64,000 bases of DNA from Paracoccaceae bacterium (GTDB taxonomy: Bacteria; Pseudomonadota; Alphaproteobacteria; Rhodobacterales; Rhodobacteraceae): the NCBI GenBank assembly GCA_024742695.1, contig JANSXY010000010.1:50554-114553 (forward strand), in the 5' to 3' direction. A model generated the notes under the pieces. It was given only the letters and a program-made list of their open reading frames with translations, was not told the origin of the DNA and did no database searches. Both the position numbers and the translations under genes were made by a program. This document shows, piece after piece, positions 43,563 to 50,107 of this stretch. Position 1 is the first letter of the stretch; each line of letters begins with the position of its first letter.

Positions 43563-44303
43563 ATGTTCCCGCTGCGCGACCACAACCCTTCGCAACAGAC
43601 CCCGGTCGTGACGATCGGGCTGATGGCCGCGAACATCCTCGTGTTCCTCGTCTCGCTGCCCTATTTCGCCGACGAACGCACGCTGATGCAGTTCTTTTCC
43701 GACTGGGCGCTGATCCCCGCCGCGGTCAGCCGCGGCGAGGACATGGGCGGGCTTGTCACCTCGATGTTCCTGCATGGCGGCTTCATGCACCTCGCCGGCA
43801 ACATGCTGTTCCTGTGGATTTTCGGCGACAACCTGGAAGAGGAGATGGGACACGGCGGGTTCTTGGGCTTCTACCTCGCCTCGGGCCTCGCGGCGGCGGT
43901 GATCCATGTCGTCGCGGCCCCGAACAGCCCGGTGCCCACCGTCGGCGCCTCGGGCGCGATCGCCGGGGTGATGGGCGGCTACCTGCTGCTGTTCCCCAAG
44001 GCGCGCGTGGACGTCCTGTTCATCTTCGGCATCTTCTTCCGGGTGATCCCGGTGCCGGCCTTCCTGATGCTGGGGGTCTGGTTCGCGCTGCAGCTGTTCA
44101 ACGGCACGCTCGATGACGGGATGTCCGGCGGGGTGGCCTACTGGGCCCATGCCGGGGGGTTCGCCGCCGGCCTCGCGTTCACCGTGCCGATCTGGCTGCG
44201 CCGCGGGGCGACCGACTACTGGTCCCGCACCCACGGCACGCCGCCGCATCCCGAAAGCCGCTACAGCCGCTCGCCGGTGCCTCTGGTGCGCCGGCGGCGC
44301 TGA
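43563..44303 (+). CDS. Rhomboid-family intramembrane serine protease
   Basis: A 246-residue polytopic protein. The rhomboid active site is present: S130 in VGASGAIAG and H196 in YWAHAGGFAAG, with HGGFMHLAGNMLFLW as the L1/helix-2 signature. About six helices are predicted, followed by a basic cytoplasmic tail. It cleaves transmembrane segments of unknown substrates. It begins 31 bp after putA and is convergent with metF: its stop at 44303 abuts the metF stop. Confidence 0.92.
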   Translation: MFPLRDHNPSQQTPVVTIGLMAANILVFLVSLPYFADERTLMQFFSDWALIPAAVSRGEDMGGLVTSMFLHGGFMHLAGNMLFLWIFGDNLEEEMGHGGFLGFYLASGLAAAVIHVVAAPNSPVPTVGASGAIAGVMGGYLLLFPKARVDVLFIFGIFFRVIPVPAFLMLGVWFALQLFNGTLDDGMSGGVAYWAHAGGFAAGLAFTVPIWLRRGATDYWSRTHGTPPHPESRYSRSPVPLVRRRR

Positions 44304-45170
44304 TCAGGCGACCCGCTCCAGCCGCGGCTGCGGCGTCAGCCCCAGCGCCAGGCAGGTATCGCGCACGATGTCGGGGCGGTTGAGCGTGTAGAAATGCAGG
44401 TCTTCGACCCCGCCCTCGATCAGCGCGTCGCACAACTCGGTGCACAGCGCCGTGGCCAGCAGCTCCTCGCGCCCGTCGCGCTCGGCGGCGGCGAAGGCCT
44501 CGGCCAGCCAGGCGGGGATCGTGGCGCCGCAGGCCCGCGCCATGCGCACCGTGCCGGCCCAGTTCTGGATCGGCAGGATGCCGGGCACGATCGGCGCGGC
44601 GATCCCGGCCCTGTCGCAGGCGTCGCGGAACCGGAAGAAGGTGTCCGCCTCGAAGAAGAACTGGGTGATCGCGGCCGAGGCCCCGGCCTCGATCTTGCGT
44701 TTCAGCCAGGCGACATCGGCGGCGGTATCGGCCGCCTCGGGATGCGGTTCGGGATAGGCGCCGACGCGGATGGTGAAGCGGCCATCCGCCGCCAGCGCCT
44801 CGACCAGGTCCACCGACGAGGCGAAGCCCGCGGGATGCGGCGCGAACCCGCCCGCGTCGTTCGGCGGGTCGCCGCGCAGCGCCACGATTTCGGTGACGCC
44901 CGCCGCGGCATAGCGCCCCGCGATCTCCAGCGTCTCGGCCCGGCTGGCGCCGACGCAGGTGAGATGCGCCGCGACGGTCAGGCCGGTGGCCTTGCCCAGC
45001 GTCGTCACCGCCTCGTGCGTCAATTCCCGCGTGGCGCCGCCCGCGCCGTAGGTGACGGAAACGAAACCCGGATCGAACGGCGCGAGCATCTGCACCGTGT
45101 CCCACAGCCGGAACGAGGCTTCGAGCGATTTCGGCGGAAAGAATTCGAACGAGACGCGGGGGGCGGGCAT
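44304..45170 (-). CDS. metF: 5,10-methylenetetrahydrofolate reductase
   Basis: A 288-residue flavoprotein of the MTHFR family, which reduces methylene-THF to methyl-THF for methionine synthesis. Visible motifs: SFEFFPPKS near the start, VTYGAGGATR, HLTCVGASR, ALRGDPP and ITQFFFEADTFFRF, with GILPIQN toward the end. The ATG at 45170 with GGAGAA is preferred over an in-frame extension. It is divergent from metR across 80 bp, the classic arrangement in which MetR regulates metF. Confidence 0.94.
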   Translation of the reverse strand: MPAPRVSFEFFPPKSLEASFRLWDTVQMLAPFDPGFVSVTYGAGGATRELTHEAVTTLGKATGLTVAAHLTCVGASRAETLEIAGRYAAAGVTEIVALRGDPPNDAGGFAPHPAGFASSVDLVEALAADGRFTIRVGAYPEPHPEAADTAADVAWLKRKIEAGASAAITQFFFEADTFFRFRDACDRAGIAAPIVPGILPIQNWAGTVRMARACGATIPAWLAEAFAAAERDGREELLATALCTELCDALIEGGVEDLHFYTLNRPDIVRDTCLALGLTPQPRLERVA

Positions 45171-45213
45171 GGGCTTCTCCTTGGCTTTCGCTCTTGTGGC
45201 ACGCCCGTCGACG

Positions 45214-45226
45214 TGAGACAAACTCA
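45214..45226. promoter_or_regulatory. Candidate MetR operator between metF and metR
   Basis: TGAG-ACAAA-CTCA is a 4+5+4 inverted repeat in the AT-rich spacer, close to the enterobacterial MetR consensus TGAA-N5-TTCA. It sits 44 bp from the metF start and 25 bp from the metR start, so it could serve both promoters. Additional partial half-sites (ATGAG) lie nearby. Confidence 0.5.
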
Positions 45227-45250
45227 TAATTCTCATCATTAACATGAGTC

Positions 45251-46165
45251 ATGCTTGATATGCATCTGGAATTCCGCCACCTGCGTACGATCAAGGCGAT
45301 CCACGATACCGGCGGGCTGGCCCGGGCGGCGGCAACGCTGAACATCACCCAGTCGGCGCTGTCGCACCAGATCAAGGGGCTGGAGGACCAGGCGGGGGTG
45401 GAGCTGTTCGCCCGCCGCACCAAGCCCCTGCGGCTGTCCGCGGCCGGCCTGAAGCTTCTGCGCCTCGCCGAGCGAGTGCTGCCCGAGGTCGCGGCGCTGG
45501 AGGAGGAATTCGAGGGGCTGCGGTCGGGCCGGGCCGGGAGGCTGCATATCGCGATCGAATGCCACGCCTGTTTCGACTGGCTGTTTCCGGTGCTCGACCT
45601 GTTTCGCCGCGCCTGGCCCGATGTCGATGTCGACATTCGCCCCGGCCTTGCCTTCGGGGCGCTGCCGGCGCTGATGCGCGAGGAGGTCGATCTGGTGGTC
45701 TCATCCGACCCCGAAGACCTGCCCGGCGTCGATTTCACGCCGCTGTTCGACTACGCGCCGGTCTTCGTCGCCTCGGCGCAGAACCCGCTGGCCGAAAAAC
45801 CCTTCGTCACCGCCGAGGATTTCCGCGACCAGGTGCTGATCACCTACCCGGTGGAACGCACCCGGCTGGACATCTTCACCGAACTGCTGACCCCGGCGAA
45901 GGTCGAACCCCGCGCAGTGCGCCAGGTGGAACTGACCGCCGTGATCCTGATGCTGGTCGCCGCGAACCGCGGCGTCGCGGTGCTGCCCGACTGGGTGATC
46001 CGCGACGTGAAGTACCGCCCGGACTACGTGATCCGCCCGGTGACCGAGGCCGGGCTGACCAAGCGGCTATACGCCGCGACGCGGGCCGAGGACACGGCGC
46101 AGCCCTACATGGCGCATGTGCTGCGGCTGGGCCGGACCGAGCCGGTGAAGCTGCAACGGGGATGA
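45251..46165 (+). CDS. metR: LysR-family regulator, MetR-like
   Basis: A 304-residue LysR-type regulator. The winged HTH is FRHLRTIKAIHDTGGLARAAATLNITQSALSHQIK (residues ~8-45), followed by the effector-binding domain with IECHACFDWLFPVL, a Cys-containing MetR-like pocket thought to bind homocysteine in MetR proteins. Divergence from metF supports the name. The start may be MLDMHL (45251) or MHLEFR (45260). It converges with the TadG-like gene, with a 4-bp gap. Confidence 0.88.
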   Translation: MLDMHLEFRHLRTIKAIHDTGGLARAAATLNITQSALSHQIKGLEDQAGVELFARRTKPLRLSAAGLKLLRLAERVLPEVAALEEEFEGLRSGRAGRLHIAIECHACFDWLFPVLDLFRRAWPDVDVDIRPGLAFGALPALMREEVDLVVSSDPEDLPGVDFTPLFDYAPVFVASAQNPLAEKPFVTAEDFRDQVLITYPVERTRLDIFTELLTPAKVEPRAVRQVELTAVILMLVAANRGVAVLPDWVIRDVKYRPDYVIRPVTEAGLTKRLYAATRAEDTAQPYMAHVLRLGRTEPVKLQRG

Positions 46166-46169
46166 CCGG

Positions 46170-47897
46170 CTACTGAACCAGCAGCGCGATGCCACCGCCC
46201 GCACCGCCGAGCACGTCGGAAATGTCGACGGAACCGTAATCCGAGGTCTTGTCGCAGCCGCGCACCTCGGCCTCGGCCCCGGCCTCGGCGCGGCCGGCGA
46301 TCTCGGCCGACGACCCGACGAAGGTCGCGTCCGCACCAAGATCGAAGCTTGAAAGCCCGCCGAACTGGGTGCCGTAGAGCGCGTTGTGATCCCCGGTGTA
46401 GATCGCGCCGCGGGCAAAGACGTAGTTCTCGAAATCCGAAACCCCGCCGGGGCAGGCCCCGGCCGGATCGCCGAGGCGAATGTTGAGGTTGTCGTTGTTG
46501 CTGTCCCCGAAGGTCACCCGGCCCTCGGCGAACATGCGCGTCGTGAACAGGTAGACGTTGTTGCGCAACTCGATGTCGCCCTCGGCGAACATCGTCACGT
46601 CCGTGGCGTTGGTGACCTGGCCGCTGCCCGTGCCCCGGCCGCCGAAGGTGATGTTCTCTTCGGCATGCATCACGATATCGTTGAACACCGAGTTCTGCGC
46701 GGCGACCTCGATATCCTCGCCGGCCCAGATCCTCACCCGTGTCGCGGTGACGTTGTTGGCCGGCTGGTTATCGCCGATCGATACGGTGTCGCCCGCGTAG
46801 ATCGTGACGTCGGTCAGGTCCGCGCCGTTGCCCAGTTCGACATCCCCGCCGGCCCAGAGCGTGACGTTTTCCAGCACCACCTGGTTGCCGATCTCGATAT
46901 CGCCGTCGGTCTGCAGGATCAGGTTGCGGTAGGTGACGTTGTTGGGCACTTCGATGTCGACGTCGCCGCCGCCGCGTTCCCAGATGTGGTGCGTGAACGG
47001 ATCGTCCGCGTCGCATTCCCGGCGCTCGCGCCCGGTGCTGCACATGTAGCCGTTGCTGTTCGACGGGGTGTCGTTGCGCCCGTGCTCGATCTCCTCGATC
47101 GTTTCATCCGGATGGATGTCTTCGGGATCGTCCGGCGGGGCGGTGACATTGCCAGCCGCCTCGACCACGTCTTCGACCATCCCGGGCAGCACCAGGTCCA
47201 GCTCCGCCTCGACCCCGTTGCTGGATCGCGCCGGTTCGGAAATGTCGGACAGGTCGCGGGAAATCACCGACGACGAGTCATCGAAACTGACATCGGCGCT
47301 GACGGATACGGAATTGCGGCCGTACAGGCATACCGTCTCGTAGCTGCCCGCGGTGCGCAGCGTCAGCGAGGACACGGAAAAGATACCGGCGTTGCTGCTG
47401 CACCCGCCGCCGGCCTCGAACCGCGCGATGGCGCGCGCGGCCAGGCGAAAACCGTCGCCTTCCAGCCCCGCGGCACCGCCGAAGATATAGGGAAGCCGGC
47501 TGTTCAGCCCGTCGTCGCGACGGGTCAGCACCCGCACGGCGTTGGCGGGCCGCCCCGCGCCGGGATCGGGCGCCAGCGCGCTGCCCGTGGCCGTGTCCCA
47601 ATGCACCAGTTCCACCGCAGCTATGTCGAGCGTGCCGGGATAGTTCGCATCCGCCAGCGACTGGGCGGCGGTGCGCGCGGCATCCACGTCGGGCGCGTGG
47701 CGCGCCGCGGCGTAGGCGGCGGCATCGGCGGCGATCTGCAGCCGCGTCTGGGTCAGCCGGGCCAGGCCGATATCCATGACGAAGGCGATCAGGGCGAGGA
47801 ACATCGGCAGGCCGATGGCCAGGAAGACGAGGACGCCGCCATCGTCTTCCCCGATCAGGCGGCGCAACGGCCGGTGGCTAGCTTTGGTGCCCGGCAT
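46170..47897 (-). CDS. TadG-like protein with C-terminal beta-helix-like repeats
   Basis: A 575-residue protein. Residues 1-75 are TadG-like: a charged N-terminus (GEDDGGVLVFLAIGLPMFLALIAFVMDIG spans residues ~16-44), one transmembrane helix, then ARLTQTRLQIAADAAAYAAA as in pilus-assembly TadE/TadG proteins. From ~325 seven short repeats occur near 328, 347, 366, 390, 410, 436 and 455, such as LWAGGDVELG, IYAGDTVSIG, MFAEGDIEL. They are 19-26 residues apart, as in right-handed beta-helices. A Cys-containing linker and acidic segments lie between. It likely sits on the cell surface or periplasmic side. It shares one base with the tadE stop and is not in a tad cluster. Confidence 0.78.
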   Translation of the reverse strand: MPGTKASHRPLRRLIGEDDGGVLVFLAIGLPMFLALIAFVMDIGLARLTQTRLQIAADAAAYAAARHAPDVDAARTAAQSLADANYPGTLDIAAVELVHWDTATGSALAPDPGAGRPANAVRVLTRRDDGLNSRLPYIFGGAAGLEGDGFRLAARAIARFEAGGGCSSNAGIFSVSSLTLRTAGSYETVCLYGRNSVSVSADVSFDDSSSVISRDLSDISEPARSSNGVEAELDLVLPGMVEDVVEAAGNVTAPPDDPEDIHPDETIEEIEHGRNDTPSNSNGYMCSTGRERRECDADDPFTHHIWERGGGDVDIEVPNNVTYRNLILQTDGDIEIGNQVVLENVTLWAGGDVELGNGADLTDVTIYAGDTVSIGDNQPANNVTATRVRIWAGEDIEVAAQNSVFNDIVMHAEENITFGGRGTGSGQVTNATDVTMFAEGDIELRNNVYLFTTRMFAEGRVTFGDSNNDNLNIRLGDPAGACPGGVSDFENYVFARGAIYTGDHNALYGTQFGGLSSFDLGADATFVGSSAEIAGRAEAGAEAEVRGCDKTSDYGSVDISDVLGGAGGGIALLVQ

Positions 47898-48445
47898 CAG
47901 CCTCGCCCCGCCCAGGAGGGACGCCCGCCCCGATCCTCGTCATCGTCATCATCATCGTCGTCGTCATCGTCATCGTCGTCGTCGTCGTCGTCATCATCGC
48001 CGCCGCCGCCGCCGCCGGACACACCGGTTCCGCCCCCGGCGCCGCCGGTCTCCATCGGCATCGTCACCGAGGCGACGAGGTCATCGGGCAGCGGCACAAA
48101 GGGCGCGACCATCGCCATCGGGTTCGCCGTGCTGACGGTGACCACGGCATTGCCGGTCTCCACCAGCCCGGCCACCGTGAAGGTCGCCGGCCAGCCCTGC
48201 ACCCGGCACACGGTCGCCCCGTCGACATCCGTCGCATCGACGCTGCCGATCGCGACGCTGCGCGCGCAGGATCGCGCGGTGTCATACATCGCGTTGTGCA
48301 TCGACAGCGAGATGCCCCAGCCGATGATCCCGAACAGCAGAAGCAGCAGGATCGGCAGCACGAAGGCGAACTCGACCAGGGCTCCGCCACAATCGTCGCG
48401 CCGGAAGCGGATTAGGGCCTTCCTGGGAAACAAATGCTTAATCAA
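47897..48445 (-). CDS. TadE-like pseudopilin with poly-aspartate C-terminal tail
   Basis: A 182-residue TadE-type protein: a short cytoplasmic N-terminus then GGALVEFAFVLPILLLLLFG (residues 20-39), the TadE hydrophobic segment with the conserved Glu. A periplasmic domain with a Cys pair follows (SCARSV and VCRVQGW). A Gly-rich linker (~133-149) leads to 20 consecutive Asp (150-169), then Glu, Asp, Arg and a short basic end. The tail could bind cations or modulate assembly; it is not part of the core family. The gene overlaps the TadG-like gene by one base, and no other tad gene is near. Confidence 0.8.
   Translation of the reverse strand: MIKHLFPRKALIRFRRDDCGGALVEFAFVLPILLLLLFGIIGWGISLSMHNAMYDTARSCARSVAIGSVDATDVDGATVCRVQGWPATFTVAGLVETGNAVVTVSTANPMAMVAPFVPLPDDLVASVTMPMETGGAGGGTGVSGGGGGGDDDDDDDDDDDDDDDDDDDDEDRGGRPSWAGRG
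47939..47998. repeat. Trinucleotide microsatellite encoding poly-Asp
   Basis: Twenty consecutive GAC/GAT codons on the minus strand (GTC/ATC on the plus strand), all synonymous for Asp. The mix of third bases shows selection on the amino acid rather than a pure slippage tract. Still, runs of up to six identical GAC codons could allow copy-number change in frame. Confidence 0.9.
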
Positions 48446-48641
48446 TGGCTTACCTGAGGGATAATGGGCAGGCTGAAATTCGGTTCATGGTGATAGCGGG
48501 CAAGAGTTGACATCGGGTGTGCGCTTTGGTCTGCCCGGAAGATCAAAGGTATGCCCGGCCGGGCGCCGCCCCTTGCCGCGGCTCTTTCCATCCCCGCCGG
48601 GCTGGCGTAGAAGCGCGCCGAACCGCGACCGGAGGGGCGAC

Positions 48642-49433
48642 ATGCAGGGCAGTGCCAATCTCAACCTGATGATCAAGGCCGCCCGCCGGGCCGGGCGCAG
48701 CCTGGTCAAGGATTTCCGCGAAGTGGAAAACCTTCAGGTCTCGATGAAGGGCGCGGGCGATTTCGTCTCGCGCGCCGACCGCGAGGCCGAACGGATCATC
48801 AAGGAAGACCTGCGCGGCGCGCGACCCAGCTATGGCTGGCTGGGCGAGGAAACCGGCGAGGAAAAGGGCGAGGATCCGACCCGGCGCTGGATCGTCGATC
48901 CGCTGGACGGCACGACGAACTTCCTGCACGGGCTGCCGCACTGGGCGGTCTCGATCGCGCTGGAGCACAAGGGCGAGATCATCGCCGGGGTGATCTTCGA
49001 CCCTGCCAAGGACGAGATGTTCGTGGCCGAAAAGGGCCAGGGCGCCTTCATGAACGACACCCGCCTGCGCGTCTCGGGCCGCCGCAACATGATCGAGGCG
49101 ATCTTCGCCACCGGCGTGCCGTTCGGCGGCCGCAGCACCCTGCCCGCGACGCTGAAGGATCTTGCCCGGCTGATGCCGATGTGCGCCGGGGTGCGCCGCT
49201 GGGGCGCGGCCGCGCTCGACCTCGCCTATGTCGCGGCCGGCCGCTACGACGGGTTCTGGGAACGTGGCCTGCACCCGTGGGATATCGCGGCGGGCCTCGT
49301 GCTGGTGCGCGAGGCCGGCGGTTTCGTCGCCCCGGTGCGCGACGGCCAGGGAATATTCGACAGCGGCGCGCTGATCGCCGGCAATGCCGAACTGTTCAAG
49401 CCGTTCTGTGCCGTCCTGCGCGAGGGCGACTGA
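48642..49433 (+). CDS. suhB: Inositol monophosphatase family protein (SuhB-like)
   Basis: A 263-residue Mg2+-dependent phosphatase of the IMPase/SuhB family. The metal motif WIVDPLDGTTNFLHG and GEETGEE are intact, and the C-terminal HPWDIAAGLVLVREAGG is the second family signature. It probably acts on inositol-1-phosphate or a related sugar phosphate; SuhB also has RNA-linked roles in E. coli. The start at 48642 follows GGAGGGG. The 196 bp upstream, shared with the divergent TadE-like gene, holds no recognised site. Confidence 0.92.
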   Translation: MQGSANLNLMIKAARRAGRSLVKDFREVENLQVSMKGAGDFVSRADREAERIIKEDLRGARPSYGWLGEETGEEKGEDPTRRWIVDPLDGTTNFLHGLPHWAVSIALEHKGEIIAGVIFDPAKDEMFVAEKGQGAFMNDTRLRVSGRRNMIEAIFATGVPFGGRSTLPATLKDLARLMPMCAGVRRWGAAALDLAYVAAGRYDGFWERGLHPWDIAAGLVLVREAGGFVAPVRDGQGIFDSGALIAGNAELFKPFCAVLREGD

Positions 49434-49447
49434 AACCGGCCCTTTGA

Positions 49448-49498
49448 TTTTCGAACCTTTTCGGGTTTGAAAAAAGGAAAATTGACAGGTTTTCCTGT
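49448..49498. promoter_or_regulatory. Tandem inverted repeats between suhB and the thioesterase gene
   Basis: Three nested symmetries lie in an AT-rich patch: TTTTCGAACC/GGTTTGAAAA (49448-49457 with 49464-49473, one G-T pair), AGGAAAA/TTTTCCT (49475-49481 with 49490-49496) and ACAGG-TTTT-CCTGT (49485-49498). They start 15 bp after suhB ends. TTGACA occurs at 49482-49487 but without a clear -10 box at 17 bp. The first may be the suhB terminator and the rest an operator; both readings are inference. Confidence 0.5.
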
Positions 49499-49600
49499 GA
49501 TATTCGTACCGATGGGCCGGGGCCGTGCCCGCCAAGCGCCGCCCTTTCCGCGTCGCGCGGGCCCGGCTAACATGCCCGCAAAACCCAGCGGAGCCGGACC

Positions 49601-50089
49601 ATGACCGAGTATTTCGTCGCCCAGAGCCCTGACCAGATCGCCACGCGCGACGACCTCGTCGGGCAGTCGGGCCATGACTTCATGCGCTCCATCCTCGAAG
49701 GCCGGCTGTCCGCGCCACCGATCTCGGGCCTGCTGAACTACCGGTTGCACAGCGTCGAGGAAGGCCGGGTGATCTTTCGCGGCACGCCGGAGTTTTCCCA
49801 TACCAACCCGGTGGGGTCGGTCCACGGCGGCTGGTACGGCACGCTGCTGGACAGTTGCATGGCCTGCGCGGTGATGACGATGCTGCCCGCCGGGCAGGTC
49901 TACACGACGCTCGAATACCGCATCAACATCACCCGCGCCCTGCCCCTGGGGATGGAAATCGAGGCGGAAGGCGTGATCCAGCACATCGGCCGGTCGACCG
50001 GGGTGGCGCGGGGCGAGTTGCGCGGCGTCGAGGACGGCAAGCTCTATGCCACCGGATCGACCACCTGCCTGATCATGGCCGGCACCTGA
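49601..50089 (+). CDS. PaaI/hotdog-family acyl-CoA thioesterase
   Basis: A 162-residue hotdog protein. The segment SHTNPVGSVHGGWYGTLLDSCMACAV carries the HGG motif of the PaaI/YdiI type, and TTLEYRINITRALP lies in the central strand region. Such proteins hydrolyse phenylacetyl- or other aryl/acyl-CoA esters. No substrate context is available; it converges with the molybdenum hydroxylase gene. The start at 49601 follows a GGAG-containing region (GCGGAGCC). Confidence 0.9.
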   Translation: MTEYFVAQSPDQIATRDDLVGQSGHDFMRSILEGRLSAPPISGLLNYRLHSVEEGRVIFRGTPEFSHTNPVGSVHGGWYGTLLDSCMACAVMTMLPAGQVYTTLEYRINITRALPLGMEIEAEGVIQHIGRSTGVARGELRGVEDGKLYATGSTTCLIMAGT

Positions 50090-50107
50090 CCCGGTGCGGG
50101 CGGCGGC

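Noticed and set aside
46386..48464. A 692-residue plus-strand open frame containing a poly-Ser run
   Set aside because: The poly-Ser is the antisense reading of the poly-Asp codons of the TadE-like gene; the rest has no membrane or domain features.
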